Source: Drosophila miranda (lineage: Eukaryota > Arthropoda > Insecta > Diptera > Drosophilidae). From it: 64,000 nt of DNA. Below are positions 33,423-45,600 of this stretch, piece after piece. The translations under genes were made by a program, and so were the position numbers. The notes beneath the pieces are model-generated. The model made no database searches and was not told the origin of the DNA. It saw only the letters and a list, made by a program, of their open reading frames with translations. The stretch covers positions 21,966,913 through 22,030,912 of the forward strand of contig NC_046677.1 in NCBI RefSeq assembly GCF_003369915.1. The letters are read 5' to 3'. Numbering within the stretch: position 1 is the stretch's first letter; each line of letters opens with the position of its first letter.

Positions 33423-34260
33423 CACTCCGGGTGGCAATTCTATTTCTGCCTGTGAGCTGACGTGCATCCTAATTGGTGCCCTGGCCAGACCCGTCGTCCC
33501 CGCCGGGCAGAGCATGAAGGAGGGTCGCTGGGACAGGAAGCTCTACAGCGGCACGGAGCTCTACGGCAAGACCCTGGCCGTCCTGGGCCTGGGCCGCATC
33601 GGACGCGAGGTGGCCATCCGCATGAAGACGTGGGGCATGAAGGTGGGTTTCAACAAGTTCCATTTTGCCTTGGACACAATACTAATTGAAGGTGGAATGT
33701 TTTTGTAGATAATTGGCTACGATCCCATCACCACGGAGGCGGAGGCCAAGGCTGTGGGGATTCAGAAGCTCTCCCTGGAGGAGATCTGGCCACTAGCCGA
33801 CTATATAACGGTGCACACGCCTCTGATTCCAGCCACCAGAAGTGAGTAATCAACGGGGGTCCTGAAATATGTATTTATCGATGTCCCTTTCCGTCTGTCC
33901 ACAGATCTCATCTCCACGGAGACTCTGGCCAAGTGCAAGAAGGGCGTCAAGGTCGTGAACGTGGCTCGGGGCGGCATCATAGATGAGCAGGCCATCATCG
34001 ACGCCCTTGAGAGTGGCCAAGTGGCCGGGGCCGCCTTCGACGTGTATCCCGAGGAGCCGCCCAAGTCTGCGGTCACCAAGGCACTCATCAGTCACCCGAA
34101 GGTGGTCGCCACGCCCCATTTGGGAGCCAGCACAGCGGAGGCGCAAGTGCGTGTTGCCGTCGAGGTGGCAGAGCAGTTCATCGCCCTCAATGGCACATCA
34201 CCGAAGTACACGAGCACCGCGGGCGTTATCAACAAGGAGGCCCTCGCCCATTATCAGTAG
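33423..34260 (+). pseudogene. Phgdh: Phgdh fragment B (exons 4-6, frame open)
   Basis: Exons 33423-33642, 33709-33841 and 33905-34260 are open and encode residues from NTPGGNS to LAHYQ exactly like the intact gene, with the cofactor loop GLGRIGRE and the NVARGG, EEPP and TPHLGAS active-site segments. It lacks exons 1-3 and the promoter because of the same DINE-1-edged deletion as copy A. Without residues 1-96 it cannot form a normal enzyme; it is called a pseudogene by structure, though the retained exons show little decay. Confidence 0.88.
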
Positions 34261-36723
34261 AGCGCGGACGGCCCCAAGGAGAAATTCGAATTACAACGTT
34301 CTCTTGCCAGTTTTATGAAGAGGATTGGCAGAACTCATTGTAAATACAAAACAAGAATATGAATAAACATAGCAGAACTGTTATTTCACCGCAAACAGAA
34401 GACTGTACTTTAAGCAGACAAAGAGAGAGAGACGGTCTCGTAAGTCAAGCACAAAAAGGAGAGCCAGAGCAAGGCATTCTTTTTTGCAGGCTTTTTTTCC
34501 AACAGCAAGAAAGCTCAAGCTCGCTCTTTTGATTCTTGAAGAAAGCTAAGCAAGAATGAGTAAAGCCTTGTCCAGTAGGTAAGCTCAAACTCGATCTCTC
34601 TCTCTCTCTTTCTCTTCCAAGTCCGGCTTCGTATTGGCTTACTCTTTCAAAGCTGTAACTCAGTTTAAAGCTCTCCGCCAACCAACGATCTGCAAGGGTA
34701 TCAAAAGCTTCGTTCGCCAAAGCTAGTCTCTCTCGTGCTTTCATTCGTATACAGCCAAACAGTAAGAAAATGCGAACAGACTCTTTTCTTCTTGCTCTCT
34801 CTGAATGTCTAACTGTGGGACTGCAGGCAATGGAAAAAAGAGAGTGAGAGTAAAATTTTCTGCTCGACTGTCTTTACATGTGGCTGTGTGTGTGCGTGCC
34901 TTGGGCAATTGTGAAACCCTCCAACTGTACCAACAATGACCGGCTTACATCTACTTATCACAGCACTTATGGCCGTTTAATGCTGTTTGCCGATTAAAGT
35001 AGTAAGTATTTAAGTAGTGCGACATTGAAAAAAAACTATTACCCATATATTTTTATTTATTTACTAATTTAAAAAGCTTGAAACAAAGAGTGCGCTGTTT
35101 CAATAAGTTTATTGGGGTTTCCATTGCAACGATGATAGCTTTTTGGGCTCTGTCATTTTTTATATTCTTTTGTTTGCAACAGATAATTTTTTAACCAAAT
35201 ATGAATGCATTCTTATTTTAGCAATACATTTATATTTATATGATTTTTTGATTTATCAATGGATGCACGAATTCAGTGGATTCAGCCCTCCTAACGCCCA
35301 ACCGACCGAGGGGCGCCGCCGCATGACGCATACATACAGGAATGAAAGATGTAAGACTAACATTTTAGAAAAGGGTATACAAATAATCCTTTGTATTGGA
35401 AATAGTGCTCAGAATACGACTTCTGCTGATTACAAACTGATGCTCGGTATAGCAGCCAGCTTTTATAGTTTCATGGCAGACAGCTTTAGCTACCTCACAG
35501 AGTTTGCACCTTTAAGAGTTTAACAGTTTATAAAAGCTGGCTACTAGTGCCACTACGTCTAATAACAACCAGGTTCTATAGTTCCATAGCAGCCAGACCC
35601 ATCATTATGAATTCTTCATGGGATTTGAGATTCAACAATCAGTCCAACCCTTTCAAGGGTACAAAACGTGCCCCTCCTTCCAATATTTATGTCCCCGTGC
35701 CATTAGATTGAACATTGTCAAAAGTCAATTTGCGGGGAAGTTTCCTTTGGCGGACATCTGTGTTAATCGAAAAAGTTCTCATCTACTCCCTCGACCTCGG
35801 ACGGGACCTCCTTTTGGCAAGCAACAAACCAGAATTGCACATAGCTAGCCCTTTCACACATAGGGGGGTAACCCCCCTGAAGAAAATTCAATTTCACAAG
35901 TTTTGTGTAAGGAACAATTAACTAATGTACCATCGGATAAGGAGTTTACTTGTGTGTCTTAGGCGGTGCCACTAACAATACAGTGTATAGAAAATATACG
36001 ATATATACGACGTATACGATAGCCAAAAGTACAAGGATAGAAGCCAGAACGAAGTGACAGCAAATAATAATGAATAACCATTCATATGTAAAGTGTGGTG
36101 CAACCCAATCTATTCCCCAGAAACCAAGAAATTTACAAGAGCCGCACAGTGGGAGTTCAACCGAAAAGAGGTGGCAAAAATCAAAGAATTTCAAGAGCTC
36201 TTTGGATAATATCTGTTAGAGAACTTTACATCTTTCAGGTGGAATAAAAAGTAAACTATATAACGTACGATTATATTTTGGTATTGGTATGTTTTATTAG
36301 ATCCATGCTTTGCTATCAATTCCCAATAAAAAAAAAAAGCTGATCTGTTGCATAAACAGTGCTAAGGAAGAGCCTATTTCCCAAACCTTATCATTGTTGA
36401 TGTGTTTTTCGACTTTGAATTGACTTTACAAAAATATGTTCCTGAATATCTCTAAAATTTTGCTGCTATATTGTCTTTGAATATTTGTTTATGAAAGTTT
36501 CAAAGCAGGCATACAATCCCTTAGCCTATCATAGGCGGCCGAGCATCCTGCTTCAGGTGAGAAATCATTACAAGTGAGTTTTTGTGAAGGAAATCATAAC
36601 GTTGTGAGAGAGCAAACGGGAAACAGTATCGAAAACGTGCTCAGGACTAAGCAAAGCCACTGCTAACAGCGCAAAAGATTAACTGAGGGAAGAGGACTAC
36701 AGAGGACAATAGTATTTTACAGA
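34261..36723. other. Spacer between Phgdh copy and cyclin (B)
   Basis: Counterpart of 24757-27231. It carries the GACAAAGAGAGAGAGACGG variant after the Phgdh end (near 34418), shared with unit E. It has TATCTCTAAAATTTTGCTGC at 36447 where A has a C and a T. No gene recognised. Confidence 0.55.
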
Positions 36724-38028
36724 ATGGCGCCCACAAAGGCAACCAGCTCCAGCCGGGCCACCGTAACCAGTCAGGACGCTATGAGCGTGGCCATTAAGAA
36801 GGAAAAGGTCAAACGCTCTGCCCTGGGCAACAACTGCAATCCTAGCAATGCCAAGATCATGGCGCTGCATCAAGACAAAGAGAACTGCCACAAGGTTTTG
36901 GAAAAAGGCAAACGCTCGAAGGCAACGCTCAATAAGAAGACCGTTTTTTTGGGGGAGATCCCCAATCCCAACATGGACCAGATTCCATGCAGATCCCAGG
37001 CCCAAGCCCAAGCCCAAGGAGTGGCCATCAAGCCGATGCGTCGAATTTCCAACCAGACTGAGGACCCGTCGGGCCTGGAGGACGTCTCCACCTGCGGCGA
37101 CTCCATGCGTCCCGCCGCTATTGCCTTGGCGCCTCTTCGACGCGTCCCGCGAGGTGTGGTCGACTTTGACCAGAAGAACTGGGACGACCCCTTGCAGGTC
37201 TCGCACTACTCCATGGAGATCTTCAACTATCTGAAGACACGCGAGCCGGCGTTCGCCATCGGGGACTACATGCCGCGACAGATCCACCTGACCACGTACA
37301 TGCGGGCCGTGCTGGTCGACTGGATGGTCGAGGTGCAGGAGCACTTCGGGTTCCACCACGAGGCCCTGTACTTGGCTGTGAAGATCGTGGACCTCTACTT
37401 GTGCCGCGCAGTCATCAAGAAGGAGAATCTGCAGCTCCTGGGGATCACAGCCTTCTTCATTGCCAGCAAGTACGAAGAGCGCCTGCCCCTCCGGATCTGG
37501 GAGGTGCTGTACATTTGCGACGGGGCCTACAGCCGCGACGAGCTGGTCAAGATGGAGCTCGAAACGCTGCGCCTCATCCAGTACGACCTGGGCATTCCCC
37601 TGTCCTACAGCTTCCTGCGTCGCTACGCCCGTTGTGCCCAGGTCAATAGGACCACTCTGACCCTGGCTCGCTACATCCTGGAGCTGTCGCTGATGGACTA
37701 CGCCGCAATTGGGTTCAGGGACTCGCAGATGGCATCGGCCGCCCTCTACATGGCCCTGCGCATGCGCGCCGGCGCCTCACACCTGGAGCAACAGACCTGG
37801 ACCTCGACTCTGGTCCACTACACGGGCTTCCAGCTGGCGGAATTCGCCGAGATCGTGCCCGTCCTGAATGCCGGCCTCCATCGCAGGCCGCTGGACACCA
37901 TCAAGATAATACGCAACAAGTACTCGGACAAGATATTCCACGAGGTGGCCAAGGTGCCGCTGCTCACCAACCAGGAGCTGTTCCAGAACAACCTGGCCCC
38001 AAAACAAAAAAGCAGAACCCACCACTGA
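36724..38028 (+). CDS. CycB3: Cyclin B3-like retrogene, copy B
   Basis: A 434-residue open frame of the same family as copy A. The destruction-box match and KEN motif are both present. Private changes by eye: Thr4 in place of Ala, KPMRRIS in place of KPVRRIS, and AQVNRTT in place of AQVKRTT in the second cyclin fold. The cyclin box, including YMRAVLVDW and KYEER, is intact and the stop position is the same as in A and D (SRTHH end). Upstream flank carries the same leader with the candidate intron. Confidence 0.88.
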   Translation: MAPTKATSSSRATVTSQDAMSVAIKKEKVKRSALGNNCNPSNAKIMALHQDKENCHKVLEKGKRSKATLNKKTVFLGEIPNPNMDQIPCRSQAQAQAQGVAIKPMRRISNQTEDPSGLEDVSTCGDSMRPAAIALAPLRRVPRGVVDFDQKNWDDPLQVSHYSMEIFNYLKTREPAFAIGDYMPRQIHLTTYMRAVLVDWMVEVQEHFGFHHEALYLAVKIVDLYLCRAVIKKENLQLLGITAFFIASKYEERLPLRIWEVLYICDGAYSRDELVKMELETLRLIQYDLGIPLSYSFLRRYARCAQVNRTTLTLARYILELSLMDYAAIGFRDSQMASAALYMALRMRAGASHLEQQTWTSTLVHYTGFQLAEFAEIVPVLNAGLHRRPLDTIKIIRNKYSDKIFHEVAKVPLLTNQELFQNNLAPKQKSRTHH

Positions 38029-39210
38029 AGAGGACACACACAATGTCCCCTGCCCCCTTCCTGTCCCTGACATATTCCCACACAAGCTTATATATTTTTG
38101 TGATCTATTTTTATGTTGCTATTTATTTTTGATTTATTTGTATTATTGTGACTTTTGCATTAGTATTACATAAATATTATGTTCAGTTTATTAAGCCCGG
38201 TATTTGTTTTGAGTTTGGATGGGTGTCACGCCCAGAAGAAAGCGTTTCCGACCCCATAAAGAATATATATTCTTGATTAGCCAAGTCGATAAATCTTTGT
38301 CTGTCTTTCTGGCTGTCTGTTTTGAAGGTACGAGGAGGTACCATATCTGGCAGATTGCCGAATCTGGGTCAAATCGATTTACTATTATAACAAGAATGAG
38401 GATACCAATTTTCTGTGGCTACACTTCCCCTGCCACACGCGGACTCTTTCTCTCTTTCTTTTTCTCACAAACTTCCTCGTGCAGTGTGCGCCCCAGAAGA
38501 GGAGCGAGAATCGTAACAACTGGTGTTGGTATGAGATTAAGGAAAGAGATAGGTGTGCAAAAATGTAAAGAATATATAGATAATTAGTTATAAAGTTCCT
38601 AATGATGAAAATATGATAAACAGTGGTAGTTCCTCTATTTCTCTATATGTTTTATCCAGCTCTCATAACAAGACGAGCAAAATTGAGAGAAATCATGGAG
38701 AGATCGCTCCGTCCTTGCATTAAACAACAAAAGCAATACGTTCAAAAGAGAGACAGAGAAAGAAGGAGAGAATCTCTACTGCAAAACGCAACAAATATTT
38801 TGTTCTACCATTTAATAAATTTATTTCGTAAGCCACCAACAACAAAAACATAAAGAATAATAGACGGCGATTCCCTTCTTTCCAGCAATTCAGTGAAATT
38901 TATGGGACAGTTTTATTTAATTCCTGACTTTCTGATGAAATAAACCAAAGCTAATATCTTAAAAGAAAAGTACTGGTGCATAAATATTTTTGCCATTAAA
39001 TGCAACTGCAAGCCACCTATCCGCATGTCCTGTCAAATGAAAACTGCTCCTGGCATATACTCGTATGCCACATCATTCACAGTTCAGAAGGCCTGGGAGA
39101 AGGGTTGTCAATCCCAGAGTCGGCCTTATTTGGATCTGCGCAAATATTAAAGCACCTGAAACGGCTGGAAACATGATTCCATGTCTGGGGCAGCATACCA
39201 ACCAGACTCC
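38029..39210. other. Cyclin 3' flank (B)
   Basis: Copy of 28535-29714, with the old DINE-1-like fragment at 38211 to about 38500. A short insertion in a CT-run near 38455 distinguishes it from A. Confidence 0.5.
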
Positions 39211-39246
39211 GGCAGGGTACAAAGAGAAGGAAGGACTCCCTTCCTC
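39211..39246 (+). repeat. 36-bp junction filler (B/C)
   Basis: Identical to 29715-29750, with the same flanking bases on both sides. It proves that the A/B and B/C junctions derive from one breakpoint. Confidence 0.8.
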
Positions 39247-42105
39247 TTTCTTCCTCTACTTCTTCCGCTACCTTAGTAATGCTACAATACTAGCCTTTAA
39301 CTATCGGATAGATGTACTTCCTGTACGGGCTTCTCGATAGTACGGGGCCTCTCAAGGCTGTCGGACAGAGGCCGTGGGCGAGTGGGCAGGGCCCGTACTC
39401 CCACTAGTTTTGATGCCCACTATAAGCTATAGCAATATCTTCGATCTAGTTACCTTGCCACACCGCACCACACCATATCATGCCACACACCTGCCAATGT
39501 ACGCACAGTTCGCACCGATTGCAAGCGAACGAGCCCTGACTGGGATCGATTCCAGAGCCCACTTAGAGGTATAGCGATTTAAACTACCAGTGCCTTAAAA
39601 AACCATCAAACCATCAGGACACACCACTCACAGACTTCCCCTGCCCTGCCCATCCATCAGTCCATCAGTTCCATATCATCTCCTCACGCTAAAGTCGTAT
39701 GCGTCAAAATTATTGTTCAAGTATTGTAGGTGTTACGAGTATATATGTAAATGTTGAAGTAAACGTTGATCTGGCCCATTCCGAACAAGCACTCCTTTTA
39801 CAATTCCAACCACCAAGCAAAATTTCGTGGACCTAGCGCCAAGCACTGCATTCAAATCGATCGCCACTGCCCCAGAACCCAACCCAAAGTCCAGGACCCC
39901 AAAGGGGAGGGGCCAAAGGACAAGGGGAGCGAGGAACAAGGCAAGAATCTAGTACTTTTTTATATGTAAGAGACTACACACAAAAGGTGATATAAGTAAA
40001 TTTTTGGAGAGCTACGCGGCAGAGAAAATGGGAACAAGACTTGAAGATCAGAGCAAGTGTTTCCTGGAGAACAGTGCCGCCGCCAGTTGGGAGTTGGGAG
40101 TTGGGGGATGGATCGTTAGGTGTAGGCACTGGGGATGGCAGCAAAGTAAAGATTAACCTACGATACGCAAGCACTTCTTGTATAAAGTGGCAAACAAAAT
40201 TGATCTATGTATTAGCTAAACTTAAATCAATGAAATATGAAATATTACTTTTTAATATTAGCATAATGTTGAGGACAAAAACCTAGACACGATCCTCCTC
40301 GGCCAGATCGACTCCACGTGTACTTAAGAAAATATTGCACATAATTCACAGAACTGGTATTTCAATATAGATATACATACATCTTATATACATACATATA
40401 AAGAGATACACGCCCCCATACATGGACATATATGGAGGTGTACCGTATGTTCCAAACTATAATTAACAAAATTTAAACGGATAAACAGATACAGAGGATC
40501 AGCCGGCATTTTGTAAGCGAAGCAAACCAGAAAAATAAAAAATATAAAACTATAAAAGAAACTATAACAAATTGTACCAGATAATGTTCAGTGACATCTG
40601 CGAAGCGATCTTTGATGCTGAGACTTTGTCTGATCTCAAGGGAGGAGAGGGGAGGCGGCTCCCGCACAAAAGAAAATCTTCGGAAACATAGCTTGCGGGA
40701 TAATACAGATATTCCACTAATATTATATATATTGTATATGTAAATTCCTCTGTCTGATCGATCGGCAAAACAAAGTTCCAAAGATCGCTGCGTTATGAAA
40801 AAAACAAAAAAACAAAAACAACAACCGGTTTGCTTATAATATAGAGCAATTTTTTTTTGTAATAATCGAATCTTATTTCCAGTTAATAAAACAAAGCCCA
40901 TACACACACACAAACAAACACGCAAAATTTTATAGCGAAAAAAAAAATACTGAAAAATATGCCTATATAAATTATATTTAGCTGTAATAACTTCTCTACT
41001 TTTCAAGCCACTTTAATCAAAAGCAAAAACCATATTTTTTTTACCTTAAAAAAAGGAGAAATTTCTATTTAAATTAAAACTGGAAAACAAGTTTAAACGA
41101 GGGAAGGGAGAGAAAAGTTTGACTAGAGCACGCCTGAGATTTCCCTATTCAATAATTCTTAGAAAACCAACAAAATATTATGATTAACCAAGCGAAGCCC
41201 CCACTCCAGTCCCCCCCACACACACACACACTCAGACACACGAATATCAATCCAAATCGAATCCAAAATTTATATAAAATATTTTATACATACAAAAACT
41301 ATACATATTGTAAGGAAAAAAAAAACAAACAGTAACTAAAACAAATCAACAATTTCCAAAAGTTGTATGTAAATAGTTTATGATATTTCAAATTTTTTAT
41401 CGAATTATTTAGTTTATTTATTGTACTACCCATGGCATATGGTATATGGAATACCCTGTAAGTTTCCAGCACGAAAGATCGACAGTTCGGGCCTCGGTTT
41501 TTGTTGGTTTTGTTTTCGTTTACCTCATTCAATTGTTGTTCGGAATATTTTTTTGGAAAATACGTAGATAAATGAAAGCTAAATTGCAAATAAAAGCAAA
41601 TACAATAAAAATATTGAAACCATGAGAGGAGTGTCTTGTCAATGGGGAGGGGTTTTTGAACGAAAAATTAAAAAGGAAGTCACATTGTACTATTATTTTT
41701 TATCCCAAGATTAAATGGGATATACTTCTGAACGTTTTGAACGAAAAATTTGGGGTTCCCACGATTAAATGGGATATACTTCGAGTATTTTTTTTTCTTG
41801 GGTTTACATCTCGAAATAGTTCTGGACAAGTACTCTTTCCGAAATGCTGTTCAACGATGGAATTATTGTGGATAATCCCCAATCAAGTAGTCTACAAAAA
41901 AACATATTTAATTATTTTTGAAAAGAATATATCTGAAATTATTTAATTTTTCTTTTTAAAATTCTCTAAATATATATGTATGTTTATATATATATAAAAT
42001 AAATAGGCATTTTTGTAATGGTTTTGAAAAAATTAATAAATTATCTTTAAAAACGTGTCCTGGAAACCACAAACTTTTTTGCTATATTAACAATGAATCA
42101 ATTTA
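39247..42105 (+). other. Duplicated Ca-beta 3' UTR and flank (C)
   Basis: Third copy of the UTR with poly(A) signals near 41588-41608, then a diverged copy of the AT-rich spacer with a local duplication (GATTAAATGGGATATACTT at 41709 and again at 41763). The spacer in C differs more from A and B than the UTR does. Homology with A and B stops near 42113, where those units carry DINE-1. Confidence 0.75.
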
Positions 42106-42182
42106 TACAGTTAAAGAGATATAGCGGTTTGACTTTTGAAAATTGTTGAACCTATTCAGTTGAGCGGCACTGTATAATCTGT

Positions 42183-42194
42183 CTATATATATTC

Positions 42195-42226
<32 letters not shown>

Positions 42227-42228
42227 TC
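42183..42228. repeat. (TA)n microsatellite
   Basis: About 46 bases of almost pure TA dinucleotides with two interruptions, upstream of the Phgdh promoter region. Present only in unit C because A and B lack this segment. Confidence 0.85.
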
Positions 42229-42239
42229 TAAAATTAATA

Positions 42240-42672
42240 TTCTTTCAAAACTGGACTTTAAGAAATATTGTGCTTCTTATTGAAAAAGTTCTCGTTCTCG
42301 TTTTGTGACGGTGTCCCCCCATGGGTTAAGTGTTGTTTTGCACGCCAAAACGAATTCCCGTTTCGAAAGCCCACACACACACAGAGCACCCATGAGTGTG
42401 GGCGAGCTGAGAGCGAGCTTCTTCAAAGAGAGTCGTCAGCGGGCGTGCAATGCTCTCTTCTCACCGATCGTTCCAGTTATCAGCCGCCGCCGACCGCAGT
42501 GCATTCGGAGCGGCCAGAGTCAGGTTCGATGGCCGTTTGCTCTCGCGCTGGAAGTCATTTAAAAATCGTTTCGCCCCTCGAGCAGATCGCGTGTTGCGGA
42601 AGGTGTACTACATATATCTCTCATTCAAACAAGACAATTGACCGTTCCAGCACTTTTTTGGCAAAGTTTAAT
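42240..42672 (+). promoter_or_regulatory. Phgdh promoter and 5' UTR region
   Basis: This GC-richer stretch precedes the Phgdh ATG and is the only copy in the window. It contains GAGAGCGAGC and GAAAGCCC-type words and CTCTC motifs, but no clear TATA box. The frame of Phgdh stays open upstream to 42268 without another convincing start. Transcription start not resolved. Confidence 0.45.
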
Positions 42673-45600
42673 ATGCCGCTAAAAATCAAGAACGTTTTGG
42701 TCTGCGATGCAGTGGACAAGTCGTGTGTGGAGCTGCTCCAAGAACATGGAATAAATGTAAGTTTTCCATGGCATGTGCACATGTATTCGCATGTCTGATG
42801 GTGTGATTGTATGAGTGCCTGAACAGAGACAATCAGCAGAACAAAAATTGCACTTGATTGATTGCACAATTTAATCAAAGTTGTTTACGCATTTCTCTTC
42901 GACAAGGTCACATACAAGCTGAAACTCCCAGTGGACGAGCTGTGCCAGGAAGTTAAGGTGAGTTGTTGCCAAGGGATTGCCATACACACACAGGCATATG
43001 CATGGGCATACAGTGTGTCCAGAAAGTGTTTGTACCCTTGGGATTTCAATATGTAAATTTCATTAGGTGATGGATTTATTTTGTTGTTACTAAAAAAAAG
43101 AGAAAAGGGAGTGAGTTGAAATTTAAATGCTCTTTAAATATATCTAGGTTTCTAGATTGGACATAGTTTTTCAATAAAAATGTTTGCTCGAGCACCTGTA
43201 ACTTTCCAAAAATCCTCTATAATGTCACCAAAGCTAGCAATAATGTTGGAGAAATTTATCTTCCTTCATAAAAACGAACCCTTATGAACCCTTATATGAA
43301 GTCTTGTCCATCAATTCAACAAATCTTACAACCTATGAACGAAAAAATGTTAAACCCCTGAAGAGGGTGCACAAACCCAATCGAGTACCCTTGTAGAAAC
43401 ACTTTCTTGGCCCACTGTACCTGCGAATGGAATAACTTTATGTAAGTGAAACCCTCTTGAGTAATTTAACTGCAGCTTAGGGACACTTGCGTTTGCAGCA
43501 TGCAATGTTATGCATTACCTCAAAGCAACATAAGTACTCGTGCACATAGATACATATGTATTCTGCAACATGAAGCTTAGCGAAGATGCGAGTTTTTAAT
43601 GGCCATGTTCAAGATACCCTTGTGGAGAAAAGTGCTCCACTGATGGGAGAGATCAAATCACAATCAAATATTGTCTGATGCAACCCCGTAGAGAATTGAG
43701 TGTGTCTTCAAATAAATAAAATGTTCCCACAACAACCTGTGTTGCTAAGGAGGCTCGTTCGTCATAGCCGACTGATAATAGTGTTTCCGACGTACCCCCT
43801 GAAATGGTAAAAATTACAAATAACTCGCACGATTTTACATTTTTTTTGTTATCAGCTGTTGGCAGAGCGATTATCTGCTCACTCTCTCAAAGTACAAACA
43901 CTTTTTGCTTCGAAGCTCTTGATACTGGAATACACATATTGTACTGCTCTCCAAATAATTGGATTTAGTTTCACGGTCTTGAACTTTCATCCAACAGTTT
44001 GCGGAATGACTTATTAAAAAAGTTTTGCAATAAAAAAGCATCTACTAATAGTCGAATTACACTCACTTAAAAATCTATTCTTTTACTCGTTAGTTCTTTA
44101 ACAAAAAATAGGATTAATGCTTCGACAGAGCCAGAGCATAATCTAATGATTATATTCACTGATTAGTGATCCAGAAATGAATTCAAAAATCATGAGCTGC
44201 ATTTAAAATTATAATAAAAAAAAAGAAAGAGATTTGTTCAAAAATCATGAACTGCATTAAAATTATAATTCAGATTTTTGAACTCAAAGGATTTATAGGG
44301 GCAAACATTCCATGACTCAACTTTTTGCTAAAACCAATGCAGAATTTTCCATGTATATTTTATTGGCTTTGCTTTTTTTGCTCTAACACAATAAATTCAG
44401 TCAGGCTTGAAATTTTAACGAGATATGCATTTTCACAAAAAAGAATACGTCGAAAACAAGTATTTTACTCGCAAATTTCAACCAATTGAATGTGGGAATA
44501 GTACTGTAAAATCTTTCATAGGTTTGCGTATTTTTTCGGGTTAAATCAATTTAAAAATTTCAAGCATTAAAGTTTTAAAGAGAATGAATCAAACAAGAAA
44601 TTTATTGAGGTAGATAAACACGATATAAATGTGGAGCTAAATTCTTAAATCAGATGTGGTTGGATCGCCTATTCTAAACACGAATATTCTTCAGTGGTTT
44701 TCCTCTACATTAATGAATATATGTTCTATATAGTTCTGTATAATAATATTTATATTATTAATGCCTTTAACTGGAACTGTGACCCGAAAGATGGTGAGCT
44801 ATTCTTGATGTATGACGTTGATGTTGACATATAAATCGTTCGACAGAATTGAAAGACCCATCGACCCATCTAGTAGCTGGTAGTAGCCCGAAGTACACTA
44901 AAATTACACGGTATTAAAGTGTTTCCTACGCCTGAACTCTACCAACACTTTGATTAGGAATATGTGTCCAAACACTTGGGGTATTCACATCAAAGATCAC
45001 CACTATCGCCGCTTTTTGCGGGCCTAATCGAATCGGCCTTATCAAGCAGGCTGCCAATCAGACGATGTTGCCTCAACATTGAAAGCATTTTCTCAGAATC
45101 GAGGCACAGAGCAAACTGTAGGGCAAGATAAAACATCCCATTTGATACCCTATGGGGTACTTGAAAAGCGAGCGGAAAAATCGAATGTACTATCATAAAT
45201 ATTTATGTCTACTCTAATTCTTAAGTTTCTCGCATTTTTCTCAGAATTACGACGCAGCCATCGTTCGCTCGGATACGAAAATAACCGCGGAAGTTCTGGC
45301 CGCTGGAGCCGGCAGTCTGAAGGTTGTGGGCCGTGCCGGGGCCGGGGTGGACAACATCGATGTGCCTGCAGCGACAGCGCATAATGTCGTTGTCCTTAAG
45401 TAAGTGCTCCTTAAGCCGTTAGTGCAAGCCCTGGGGGGGATGGAGCTTGTCGATAGCCCAAAATTATGCGCATTTTCAATCGGCGGATTGGCCGTCGCTA
45501 TCGTATTGCAGCCTCCATCCAGAACGGGACCCGCGTGGGTCAATTGCCGCCGTTTGACACGCATAATTAAGGCACCCCGAGTGTCGCGGGGAGTGGGGGC

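Larger units (their letters stand above)
29751..39246 (+). repeat. Tandem unit B of the 9.5-kb array
   Basis: Second copy of the 9.5-kb unit. The left junction joins sequence downstream of the cyclin to the Ca-beta 3' UTR at the same base as the B/C junction, so one breakpoint was copied. It has one extra GGGAGTT heptamer near 30601-30625 compared with A and C. Confidence 0.92.

Noticed and set aside
42105-42177. Possible Tc1-type element ending GGCACTGTA
   Set aside because: The right end resembles a Tc1 terminus (reverse complement CAGTGCCGCTCAAC), but the left end (CAGTTAAAGAG) matches it for only five bases.
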